Assembly: GCA_012064385.1 (NCBI GenBank)
Contig: QRDG01000026.1
Location: forward strand, 203,723-267,722
Length of the DNA: 64,000 nt
Source: Puccinellia tenuiflora
Lineage: Eukaryota; Streptophyta; Magnoliopsida; Poales; Poaceae
Reading direction: 5' to 3'
Position numbers and translations under genes: made by a program. A model generated the notes under the pieces. That model saw nothing but the letters and a program-made list of their open reading frames with translations, was not told the DNA's origin and made no database searches. Shown here in pieces: positions 11,640 through 20,725 of the stretch (positions are counted from its first letter, which is position 1; each line of letters starts with the position of its first letter).

Positions 11640-12013
11640 TGTCAGGACTCGAGCGTCTCCGACATGCCGATCGATAGGAAGGGGAAGAAGTTGGAGCTCG
11701 GTGCTCAGATCTACAGCTAAAACAGGTAAAGGTACAGGAAAGCAGATAAGGAAAAATTAGGGTTTTGTATTGGCGTGCCACCCATCCACCCACTCCCACC
11801 TCTTTTATATCCAAAGAGGTAGGGCCACGCTTAAGTCTTAAGTAGGATTACAAAAAGGGATGATCACTTAACCCTGGTAAGCAGAGATTACACGCTAATG
11901 ATACTTAGGTCGCGAAGCGGTATCCACTCATCTCAGCCGTCCGATATTGTCGGATGGCACTGGCGCTCGTCCTTGTCGATTGAGGAGATGCTATCACCTG
12001 TCGAGTCCTGACA
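11640..12013 (-). repeat. 3' LTR of the gypsy element
   Basis: 374 bp, identical to 17227-17600 except G at 11716 where the other copy has C. One difference in 374 bp corresponds to an age of the order of 0.1 million years at the commonly used grass LTR rate of 1.3e-8 per site per year. Confidence 0.93.
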
Positions 12014-12028
12014 GTACCCCCTCCCCAA
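12014..12028 (-). promoter_or_regulatory. Polypurine tract
   Basis: On the minus strand TTGGGGAGGGGGTAC abuts the 3' LTR; this G-rich tract primes plus-strand DNA synthesis. It starts ten bases after the gag-pol stop. Confidence 0.85.
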
Positions 12029-12037
12029 CTCAAGACC

Positions 12038-15000
12038 TCAGGGCTTGAATTCCGGAAAGGTCGAGCGCATGAAGTCGACGTCTTCCCAGGTTGCCTCTTC
12101 GGGGGTCATGTCTTCCCATTGCACGAGCCATTGGGGAACTGGTATGTCGTAATCACCTGCAGTACGAGGCACTTGGCGACGCTGTAAGATAGCAACTGGA
12201 GTTTGTTTAAGCTTACCCGTAGGAGTGACGAGAGGCAGGTTCGGATTGGGTACTGCGTTTGGCCCGAGATGTTTCTTCAATTGATTAACATGAAACACAT
12301 CATGGATCTGGGAACCTGCAGGAAGTTGTAATTTGTATGCTCGGTGACCCACAGCTTGCAGGACCCTGAAGGGGCCATACCACTTGGACGCCAATTTCAG
12401 AGGATTGCCCTTTCCCAGCGCCTGCTCTCGATGTGGTTGCATCTTAAGGTAAACCATGTCGCCCACTTGGAAGGACCTGTCTGTGCGCTTCTTGTCTGCA
12501 TGTTTCTTCATGACAGATAGAGCGTGAGCTAAATTCTGCTGCAGTGTGGTCACCATGTGTTGTTTGTCAGCTATAGTGATCTGAGCTTCATGTGACAGAG
12601 TCTCGGTCTCAGGAGAGAGCGAACTTGTGAGCAGAGGAGGTGGGTATTCATACAATGCTTCAAAGGGAGACATTTTGATTGCCGTGTGATAGCTGCAGTT
12701 GTACCACCACTCAGCAGTAGGCAGCCAGTCAACCCATTTCTTTGGTTCAGAGAACGTCATGCACCGCAGGTACTGCTCGAGGCACTGGTTGACTCGTTCC
12801 GTTTGCCCATCACTTTCTGGATGATATGCTGTGGAGTAATGGAGAGAAATTTTCATGGCCGAGAAGAGTTCTTTCCATAGTTTGCTCGTAAAGATTCTGT
12901 CCCTATCACTTGTGATGGCTATGGGAGGACCATGGAGCTTCACAATATTGTCCATGAATAGATCTGCTACCTTAGATACTGTGTATGGATGGGATAATGC
13001 CAAGAAATGTGCATATTTTGTCAATCTGTCAACAATTACCAGAATGACATCTTTGCCTTTAGATTTGGGTAGTCCCTCAATGAAATCCATGCTGATTTGT
13101 GACCACTTAGCTGCAGGAATAGGTAAGGGATCAAGCAAACCTGGGTACTGAATTTTTTCTGTCTTGGAGATTTGGCATACAGGACACTCAGCCACTTTTG
13201 TATTGATGAATTCCTTCATTTTCGGCCAATAAAATAGCTGCTTGATTTTTTGGAATGTGACTCGAGACCCAGAGTGACCCCCAAACACAGAAGAGTGGAA
13301 GGAGTCAAAGATCTTGTCCCTAAGGTTGGAGGACTTGCCTATGTATAGTCTGCCTTTATACCTGAGGACTCCAGATTGAAGGGAAAAATTGGTGTGGCCT
13401 TCGGTGGATAGAGCAAGTTCTTGTAGCAGTTGCTTGCAGAGATCATCATCAGCATAGGAATCAGTAATGTCCACTGTCCAAGCAGGTACAGCTATTGTTA
13501 TTGCTGAACAGGCACCCATAGTATTGTTCCCCTGTAAGTTATCTTCATCACATTGGAACTGTCTGGAGAGAGCATCAGCTGCTGTGTTCTCACAACCCTT
13601 TTTGTATTCCACTTCAAAATCGAATTCTAGCAGCTTTAGCATTAACTTGTGCTGTATTCCTTCTAGCAACCTTTGACTAGCTATGTATTTAAGACTGCTC
13701 TGGTCTGTTCTAATCAGTAGCTTGTTTCCCAGGAAATAGTGGCGCCATTTCTTGAGGGCCTCTAGAATCGCCATTGCTTCTTTTTCATATATGGATTTGG
13801 TCATGTTTTGAGGACCAAGACATTTGCTAAAGTAAGCTAGAGGACGTCCTTCTTGCATTAGCACAGCTCCCAACCCAGTGGCACAAGCATCTGTTTCCAA
13901 TGTGAAAGGGAGGGAGAAATTTGGCAGAGCCAACATTGGGGGTTTAGACATTGTTTCCTTCAATGTGTCAAAGGCAGCCTGTTGCAAAGGACCCCAATGA
14001 AAAGCATCCTTCTTGAGAATGGCATAGAGAGGTTGACAGATTATTGCATACATGCTGACATAGCGTCTGTAATACCCAGTGAAGCCCAAGAACCCTCTAA
14101 GCTGTTTAAGAGTCTTTGGTGTTTTCCAGTTGGTAATTGCTTGTATTTTGGAGGGATCTGTCTGAACTCCTGACCCAGTGATTATGTTGCCGAGATAAGC
14201 CACTTGAGGCTGTCCAAAAGCACATTTGGAGAGTTTTGCCTTGAGGTTGTGCTCTCTGAATATTGTCAGTACTAGGTGCAAGTGTTTGGTGTGTTCTTCC
14301 AGTGACTTGCTATACACCAATATGTCATCGAAGAAAACCAAAACAAATTGCCTCAGATATTTAGAGAAGAGTTTGTTCATTAGTCCCTGGAATGTGGCAG
14401 GAGCATTGCACAATCCGAAGGGCATGACCATGAATTCATAATGCCCCAAGTGTGTGGAAAAGGCTGTCTTTGGGATGTCTTCGTCTTTCATACGGATTTG
14501 GTGATATCCAGAGCGAAGATCGAATTTGGAGAATATCTGGGCACCATGCAATTCATCTAAGAGATCTTCTATCACTGGGATGGGGAATTTATTCTTCACA
14601 GTTAACTCATTTAAGCCTCTGAAATCGATGCACAGCCTCCAAGATTTATCTTTTTTTCGGATGAGTATGATTGGTGAAGAGAAAGGACTGTGACTGGGCC
14701 TGATTTCAGAATTTTTGAGCATCTCCTTAATGAGGGTTTCCACAGCATCTTTCTGGTGGTGAGACATTCTGTATGGCCTAATATTAGGTGGTTTTGCACC
14801 AGGGAGGAGGGGTATGTGGTGATCACATTCCCTTTGTGGTGGTAGACCAGTGGGGTCCTTGAAAATGTCCTGGAACTGGTGCAAGAGATTTTCAATTTCA
14901 TCTGGAATTGGTGGCTGTTCTGTCTTATCTTCCATGTCAGTGGTGTCATGTGTGGACAGCAGGTAGTATCCTTGTGCTCCTTGTGCAATCATTTTGCTGC

Positions 15001-17104
15001 ATGTGTCTGAGGATATCAAGAATTTGTCCTTTGGTATCAGATGGTCACGAAATGTATGCATTTTGCCTTGTATCTGCATGGATAGTGTCCTCTCCAGGAA
15101 ATCAAAGGTAACTGGATTGTACATCTTGAACCAGTTCACTCCCAGGATGATGTCTGACCCTTGCAGGTCCAATATTCTGAAATCATTCTTGAACTTGTGT
15201 CCCTGTATTGAAAAGGAGCAGTCTGGTGCTATAGCTGAGGAAGATAGGATGCCACCACCTGCTACTGTCACAGTCCTGTGTTTAGTTGCTATCATGGGGA
15301 TGTTATGCCTGACAGCGAATTGGTAATCCATGAATGTATTGGTGCTCCCTGTGTCTGCTAGAGCTACAGCTTTAGCTTGGCCGAAATTGAGTAACAGGGA
15401 TAGGGTAGAATCTGTAGGGCAACCCCTATAGGCTGATGCTGAAATGTTCATGACTAGGTCTTTGTCCTCATCAGGTGGAACAGGAGGTGGAACTAAATTA
15501 CCTGGGGGCAGCTGCTGGTTATCTTCCACTGCTTCAGGGAGTTGCTGCAATTCTTCTTCTTGCTGCTCATCGTCAGAGTGGCCTTGCATAGTTATAGTGT
15601 TTAAAGCTCGCTGCATAGGCTGACATTTGTGTCCCAATGTCCAATTGTCTGGACAGTACCAACATTTCTTGGGCTCTCTTGGTCTGTCAATTGGTGCTCT
15701 TGGTCTTGGATCCCGTGGCCCAGCTAGCCGTTGCATAGGGGGAACTGTTGGGCGAGCCAAGGGAACTGCATTTGCTGGCTTCTTGTTATGGGAGAGATAG
15801 GCCTTCTCATATTGACGAGCATACCAATATGCAGATTGCAGAGTAGGGGGTTTCTGACATTGGACTGTGTGTCTAATGCCCTCTTTCAGGCCTGAGACAA
15901 ATCTGTCCACGAAGAAATCTTGGGGAAGGTAATTGCGCTCTCTACGCATCAGTGTCATCCATGTTTCATACTGATCAATATAGCTGTTTACTGTCGTGAC
16001 TTGTCGCAGCAGCTGTAGTTGTTCCATGGGGTCAGCCGTGTTGACATCTGGGAATCTGTCTGTGAGCAGGTTGCAGAGCTCCACCCAGCTGATGGTGAGC
16101 AGGTTCACTCCAGCTGAAGTGATCCATGTCTTGGCTTGGCCTCTGATGTGTGCTAAGCCCCATCTGGCCTTGTGGTCCAGAGGAATGCCCACCAATGTGA
16201 AGATATCCTCGCACTCAAGGATCCAGGCTCTTGGATTTTCACCGTGGAATAATGGCAACTCAACGTGGGGGGTTCGGAGCTGTGGTTCGTGATGGTGGTG
16301 TTGGTGGGCTCTTGGCTGGTCTTGGGGTGTTGGGTTGTGGTGGTTGGGAGGGTTTTGGTACTGATATTGATGTTGTGGGTGTGCTGTGGGTGGGTGATTT
16401 TGTGGATGGACGTAGCTAGAAGAGTGGCTTGGGTAGTGAGTTGTACAGGGGCAGGAATTCGTGGCGAATGGTTGGGAATTTTGGTAATATTGCGGTTGTG
16501 AGTGTGGATTGGTGTTTTGGGTGTAGTGGTGCGTGGGTGGGGAAAAATGCGAGGTAGAGACAATGGGCGTGGTTGTGGTCAAGATTGGTTGGGTTGAGGA
16601 ATAACTACGAACACCTTGCAGATAGGTTGGGGAGGGTGGGTGGGGAAGTTGTTCAGGTGTCAGATTTCCGAATTGGGGAGGGAATGGAGGGTGGGGAAGT
16701 TGCTGCTGGGGTGGTGTGGGGTGTTCGAAGATCGGAGAAAGGGAGTGGCTAGGAAGTGGCGGAGGAGTAGAAAAGGGGTGGGCTTGGGTGGTGACCGGAG
16801 TGGTACCTCTGTTCTCAGGTGTCGGCGGCGCGAAATTGGTCGTCATCCGCGCCATCATCTCCGAGATCTTCGACATCTCTCCCTGGAGAGCCGAGATGGC
16901 GGCGGTGGACGCCGTTTGCTGGCGGTCGAAGCGGCGCTCCATGGCCCGAAGGGTGCGAGGGAGGCGGTCGGCGGCGCGTACCGACGCGGTGTCGTCTGTT
17001 TCCTCGTCCGTCGTCGGGGTGCCCCGCACGGAGCCCTCGGCTTCCTTCTCCACACCGGCGGAGTGCTCGCGAGAATTGGATCGAGATCGGCGGCTGGTTG
17101 TCAT
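12038..17104 (-). CDS. Gag-pol polyprotein of gypsy chromovirus, uninterrupted
   Basis: 1688 residues from the first ATG after the primer site (17104); the open frame runs 99 codons further upstream but through LTR sequence. Order: basic and Pro/Gln-rich N-terminus (1-275), gag capsid region (about 280-440), zinc knuckle C481, C484, H492, C494, protease with DTG at 584-586, reverse transcriptase with the FDD motif (D926, D927), RNase H (D1072, D1134), integrase with H1270, H1277, C1307, C1310 and the catalytic triad D1340, D1400, E1436 (35 residues between the last two), then a C-terminal chromodomain-like segment (about 1630-1688). All catalytic residues I can identify are in place and there is no stop or frameshift. 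Single-frame gag-pol is usual for this group. It is probably a functional or very recently functional copy. Confidence 0.94.
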   Translation of the reverse strand: MTTSRRSRSNSREHSAGVEKEAEGSVRGTPTTDEETDDTASVRAADRLPRTLRAMERRFDRQQTASTAAISALQGEMSKISEMMARMTTNFAPPTPENRGTTPVTTQAHPFSTPPPLPSHSLSPIFEHPTPPQQQLPHPPFPPQFGNLTPEQLPHPPSPTYLQGVRSYSSTQPILTTTTPIVSTSHFSPPTHHYTQNTNPHSQPQYYQNSQPFATNSCPCTTHYPSHSSSYVHPQNHPPTAHPQHQYQYQNPPNHHNPTPQDQPRAHQHHHHEPQLRTPHVELPLFHGENPRAWILECEDIFTLVGIPLDHKARWGLAHIRGQAKTWITSAGVNLLTISWVELCNLLTDRFPDVNTADPMEQLQLLRQVTTVNSYIDQYETWMTLMRRERNYLPQDFFVDRFVSGLKEGIRHTVQCQKPPTLQSAYWYARQYEKAYLSHNKKPANAVPLARPTVPPMQRLAGPRDPRPRAPIDRPREPKKCWYCPDNWTLGHKCQPMQRALNTITMQGHSDDEQQEEELQQLPEAVEDNQQLPPGNLVPPPVPPDEDKDLVMNISASAYRGCPTDSTLSLLLNFGQAKAVALADTGSTNTFMDYQFAVRHNIPMIATKHRTVTVAGGGILSSSAIAPDCSFSIQGHKFKNDFRILDLQGSDIILGVNWFKMYNPVTFDFLERTLSMQIQGKMHTFRDHLIPKDKFLISSDTCSKMIAQGAQGYYLLSTHDTTDMEDKTEQPPIPDEIENLLHQFQDIFKDPTGLPPQRECDHHIPLLPGAKPPNIRPYRMSHHQKDAVETLIKEMLKNSEIRPSHSPFSSPIILIRKKDKSWRLCIDFRGLNELTVKNKFPIPVIEDLLDELHGAQIFSKFDLRSGYHQIRMKDEDIPKTAFSTHLGHYEFMVMPFGLCNAPATFQGLMNKLFSKYLRQFVLVFFDDILVYSKSLEEHTKHLHLVLTIFREHNLKAKLSKCAFGQPQVAYLGNIITGSGVQTDPSKIQAITNWKTPKTLKQLRGFLGFTGYYRRYVSMYAIICQPLYAILKKDAFHWGPLQQAAFDTLKETMSKPPMLALPNFSLPFTLETDACATGLGAVLMQEGRPLAYFSKCLGPQNMTKSIYEKEAMAILEALKKWRHYFLGNKLLIRTDQSSLKYIASQRLLEGIQHKLMLKLLEFDFEVEYKKGCENTAADALSRQFQCDEDNLQGNNTMGACSAITIAVPAWTVDITDSYADDDLCKQLLQELALSTEGHTNFSLQSGVLRYKGRLYIGKSSNLRDKIFDSFHSSVFGGHSGSRVTFQKIKQLFYWPKMKEFINTKVAECPVCQISKTEKIQYPGLLDPLPIPAAKWSQISMDFIEGLPKSKGKDVILVIVDRLTKYAHFLALSHPYTVSKVADLFMDNIVKLHGPPIAITSDRDRIFTSKLWKELFSAMKISLHYSTAYHPESDGQTERVNQCLEQYLRCMTFSEPKKWVDWLPTAEWWYNCSYHTAIKMSPFEALYEYPPPLLTSSLSPETETLSHEAQITIADKQHMVTTLQQNLAHALSVMKKHADKKRTDRSFQVGDMVYLKMQPHREQALGKGNPLKLASKWYGPFRVLQAVGHRAYKLQLPAGSQIHDVFHVNQLKKHLGPNAVPNPNLPLVTPTGKLKQTPVAILQRRQVPRTAGDYDIPVPQWLVQWEDMTPEEATWEDVDFMRSTFPEFKP

Positions 17105-17211
17105 GGTGAACGAGAGATGGCGGCGCGAAGGGATTTTACCCCTGGATTGGTGTGACCCAGGAACCTTGCGGGCGCGATCTAGGGAAGGGAGGGAGGGAAG
17201 CAGACCGGACT

Positions 17212-17223
17212 GCTCTGATACCA
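17212..17223 (-). promoter_or_regulatory. Primer binding site (tRNA-iMet type)
   Basis: On the minus strand TGGTATCAGAGC follows the 5' LTR after three bases, which fixes the element's orientation. Confidence 0.92.
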
Positions 17224-17226
17224 CCT

Positions 17227-17600
17227 TGTCAGGACTCGAGCGTCTCCGACATGCCGATCGATAGGAAGGGGAAGAAGTTGGAGCTCGGTGCTCAGATCTA
17301 CACCTAAAACAGGTAAAGGTACAGGAAAGCAGATAAGGAAAAATTAGGGTTTTGTATTGGCGTGCCACCCATCCACCCACTCCCACCTCTTTTATATCCA
17401 AAGAGGTAGGGCCACGCTTAAGTCTTAAGTAGGATTACAAAAAGGGATGATCACTTAACCCTGGTAAGCAGAGATTACACGCTAATGATACTTAGGTCGC
17501 GAAGCGGTATCCACTCATCTCAGCCGTCCGATATTGTCGGATGGCACTGGCGCTCGTCCTTGTCGATTGAGGAGATGCTATCACCTGTCGAGTCCTGACA
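17227..17600 (-). repeat. 5' LTR of the gypsy element
   Basis: 374 bp, in minus orientation the promoter-bearing LTR. A TATA box (TATAAAA, minus) lies at 17391-17397. The gag-pol frame stays open upstream through part of this LTR, which is chance and not coding. Confidence 0.93.
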
Positions 17601-17800
17601 ATGGAGCCGCGGGAATGGGACCAGTCCGCCCCGCCGCCGCGTTCTTAGGGGCTCGCGCGGCATTGCCGGCGGCCTCTCCAGCGGCGGCGATGCGGGGAAT
17701 GGAGGGGGAGGGGGCCGAGAGACGCCGGCGGCTAGGGTTTCCCCGTGTCGCCAAGCGACGCGGTGGTCAGGTTCAATCCTGGTCATTTTTTGCTCAAGTT

Positions 17801-18350
17801 GTATACAGACAGAGACTATCCAGCCACCGGGTGAACGCACACGCTATTCCCCAGCTGCCACCCATTGCTCGATCTCAACACTCCCATAAGAGGTTTAGTT
17901 CTGACCGAGTGATCACTCAAGTTAGTTCGGCATTTCTTTTAGTTGAACATCGAGCCACTCTATGCAAGGCATGTGCATCATAAAACCGAAAGAATGCCTA
18001 CAAAGCTTACGGATGGTTTTTCCCCTTCCTCTGATCGCAAGACAGCTTACTGAATTCTTGAGCATCCACTCCGTGCAGGCTAAAGGATGCTCACGTATAT
18101 CTGACATTCTGACTATCTTCAAACCATTGAATTTGGAGCTTAATTTTGTACACCCACATTTATCAGGCACATACAGCTTCAGTTTCAGATGACGTCAGAT
18201 GGTACCCCATGACTCACAAATCGAGGGCCGTCAAGCGAGCACTACGTGTCATCTCCGTCCTCCATGCTGGGGTTAGCATCGATGCTACGCACCACAAACA
18301 CGCAGGTAGGCAGCATTGAAGGCGAGCACCATGTCCTCCATCACGATGGC
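17801..18350. other. Intergenic or 3' untranslated sequence of the membrane-protein exon
   Basis: Unique-looking sequence with only short frames. The part next to 18350 is directly downstream of a minus-strand stop codon and probably belongs to the 3' untranslated region. No polyadenylation signal could be assigned with confidence. Confidence 0.45.
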
Positions 18351-18877
18351 TCATGGCTCTGCGTCTTTATCACCACCACAGAAGCAACCCTGTAGTGAGA
18401 AACAATCAGCAACTTACATGAACTGCAGCATAGCAAGACTATTCCTACAAGTGATAGAAAGAGATATCATACCATGACCCATGACGCAATATGGCCAACT
18501 GAAACCATGAAGCCAATAATGGCGAAGGCGATAGTCCAAGCAACTTCACCTTCAACATCTGACTGTGACTCAGAAGTGGACGTGTCTCTACTGTCTAGAG
18601 GCTTCGCCAAGAGATAAGTGCCATAGATCACCATTAATGAAAAGCACAAGGAGAGAAATCGTCCAACATGCCTGCTGATTTCCTTTTCGAGCCTTGTTGT
18701 CCCGAACATCCCAACTGGGATACCAATACTGCCCAAACCCCATAGCGTAGCGAATACCGCCAACATCCACTGATCATGCCCAAGAGGCAATAAGGGCCTG
18801 ACAATGACCATTATAATCAACGCAGCTTCAAGAAAAAAAACATAACCATTCAGACGTTTGGTCCAAGTCTCATCGCC
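18351..18877 (-). CDS. Terminal exons of a four-helix membrane protein (unrecognised)
   Basis: Two exons on the minus strand. Exon 18473-18877 begins after a TTTTCAG acceptor, encodes 135 residues and ends at a GTATGA donor. The last exon 18351-18389 encodes GCFCGGDKDAEP and a stop; it joins in frame. The large exon has four hydrophobic segments: one around LEAALIIMVIVRPLLP, one around FATLWGLGSIGIPVG, one around FLSLCFSLMVIYGTYLLA and one around AFAIIGFMVSVGHIASW, with a Ser/Asp-rich loop before the last. I do not recognise the family. Upstream on the same strand lie prohibitin-like and coiled-coil exons; the exon ending at 20726 also stops at a codon boundary, so it could splice to this one in frame. 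Whether the whole locus is still expressed is doubtful, because the upstream exons are broken. Confidence 0.6.
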
Positions 18878-19443
18878 CTGAAAACATTCAAATACCATGA
18901 ATTTAGGTTATTTTGCCTAATCCTAATGACCACTAAGTGAGTACATTCAAAATATCAAACATTGATGCATTCCTCATATCGACAAGTGTAACTCTTTTGT
19001 TTCTATCGCCTTGATGCAACTTTTGAGTTCATAAAAACTCCCTTTATTGGAAAAAATCTACAAGTGTTGTGAAACCACAATCGTTGTAGGTAATTTGCTA
19101 CCAAAAGGACAAATGTTAATGCCATGCTGGTATTAAAAACAAGGCAAAAAAAAAAACCTTACAGCACTGAGCAAAAAAAGTCATGCCATGCCACCATTAC
19201 AACCACCTACCCCTACCCGCTCTTCCTATTTGAGGAAAATATAATTTTGGGATTGTAGTGCCATTTCATGCTGTTCATATCATATACTAAGATCAAGCAG
19301 AAACAAGAAATCAGCACCAGGAAAAGAATATACAGCACTGAAGAAAGAGTCAATTCGATCTGATAAATATCATAATCATGCCCAAAGTTTTATCTGTTTG
19401 TCTTCATTTTATTTTATTTCAAAAAAATTGCAGACATCTTTAC
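18878..19443 (-). other. Intron-like AT-rich sequence
   Basis: Lies between the membrane exon and the nearest prohibitin-like exon on the same strand. No coding signal; several homopolymer A runs. Confidence 0.45.
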
Positions 19444-20572
19444 CGTTGCCTATTATCAATCATCTGGTCCTTCGCAGTTTTTCTATCAGTGAACTTGGTA
19501 TGCCCTTGTCCTGCGGCATTGAGTAAACCCAGGCTAGTAATGAACACATCATCAAGGACAACATTGAAGTTAATTGCCTTCTCAGTGAGCTTGTTCCTGA
19601 TCTCCATACTCATAATTTGAGACTGGAAGGGCGAAAGAGCAAGGAATTAGAACCCCAATAATACCTTCTGGCCAACATAATGAGGCTGTACATAGAATGC
19701 ATATGGTGAATCATACCTCTCTCTCTCAGTATCTGACTAACATTGTATTGAGCAACTACAGCTTCCAGTGTCTCATGGATGATGGAAAGTAAAGCCCTAT
19801 CATCAAAGTTCTCCCCCAGCTTTTTCAGGACACAAAGACCAATTTTCACCTGCCCGGACATATGGATAAGTTTATCCAACACATGGCATGAACAAACTTG
19901 TAACGCGAAACACATGGCAGGAACTAGTCCACATGATAAACGTAGCTTCAAAATTGCCTCATAAAAGTAGATTTGCTATGAAAAAGTATCACCAACCAAC
20001 AAAATCCCTTATCTTCTATTAGCAAAGGTATGTTGCTAACAAGAATACATTCACAAGGCAAAAAAGAACTGTCAGGTACTATCAGATTAAACCATTACCT
20101 GTGCAACAGAAATAAAATGGACTTCCTCGTAAACAATACCTGATTAACATGTCCGTCTATTTGCCTAAATGAATAAGGTAGATTAATTATGATTCAATTG
20201 ATCACATGAAGAGAAGTACAACCACAACTGTATACACTCAAAGTAGACATAAGGAAAATATAAATAGAAAAAAAATGCTTCATTCATTTAGTGAGATAGA
20301 GTACAAAGATACCTTCAGTGGATACTGGTAACTTCAGTACAGTGCAAAATAAATTTGTAACTGTTACTGAAACATGTTAACAATGAAAAACTACAAAACA
20401 AAGTAACAATAACAGTTTTGCATGATGTATTAATGAAAAATTAATGTAAACTGCAAAGAAGCCACTAATGCTGAAGGCTTACCATCTGAAGATCCTTGCT
20501 TTTAGAAGTACTCTCAATAAGATAAGGGCAAGCATAGACATCACGAGCGGTTGACCTTTCAGACCGGGGAAC
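19444..20572 (-). pseudogene. Prohibitin-like (SPFH) exons, copy A
   Basis: Three minus-strand exons match type-II prohibitin in order. A1 (20483-20572) reads through TARDVYACPYLIESTSKSK and ends DLQM at a GTAAGC donor. A2 (19717-19849) starts VKIGLCVLKKLGENF and contains SIIHETLEAVVAQYN. A3 (19444-19622) contains TEKAINFNVVLDDVFITSL. Prohibitins form ring complexes in the inner mitochondrial membrane. Here a block of about 14 residues usual after VKIGLRVL is missing. A2 ends with one overhanging base that does not join A3 in frame at the best visible AG. A3 ends two bases into a codon and does not fit the membrane exon. This copy is therefore probably a decayed paralogue. A second copy lies directly upstream. 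Confidence 0.65.
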
Positions 20573-20725
20573 CTGAATAAAGGCAGGCAGCCTATAAAAA
20601 AAATCAATTGGTCATTCACATACTTTATGGGAATGTAAACTGCTCCGCAACAAAAGAAGATAAATGTCCAGTTCACATGATAGCACCGCACAACAAAATG
20701 TCCACAGAGAAAACAGATCTCTTAC

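Larger units (their letters stand above)
11640..17600 (-). mobile_element. Complete, young Ty3/gypsy chromovirus (5961 bp)
   Basis: Two 374-bp LTRs (TGTCAGGACTC to GAGTCCTGACA) flank one long gag-pol frame on the minus strand. The target duplication is ATGGA at 11635-11639 and 17601-17605. A tRNA-iMet-type primer site and a polypurine tract sit in the right places. Small size, short LTRs and a C-terminal chromodomain-like segment fit the Reina clade of plant chromoviruses (clade is inference). The LTRs differ at a single base (G at 11716, C at 17303). It is inserted into the LINE-like element. Confidence 0.95.
10325..17787 (-). mobile_element. LINE-like or retroposed element, split by a gypsy element
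   Basis: A 13-bp direct repeat TTTTGCTCAAGTT occurs at 10312-10324 and 17788-17800. On the minus strand the left end shows a run of seven A, i.e. an oligo-A 3' end next to the duplication, the mark of target-primed reverse transcription. The body is GC-rich. Without the nested gypsy element (11640-17600 plus one duplication) it is about 1.5 kb. No reverse transcriptase was recognised, so it is either a non-autonomous LINE or a retroposed transcript. Minus-strand frames exist in both halves but show no known domain. Confidence 0.65.

Noticed and set aside
17105..17401. Upstream extension of the gypsy gag-pol frame by 99 codons
   Set aside because: It runs through the LTR and the primer binding site, where translation would not start. 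The first ATG after the primer site at 17104 is the better start.
17761..17785. tRNA B-box-like GGTTCAATCC
   Set aside because: No A box at a suitable distance and no cloverleaf; it lies at the 5' end of the LINE-like element.
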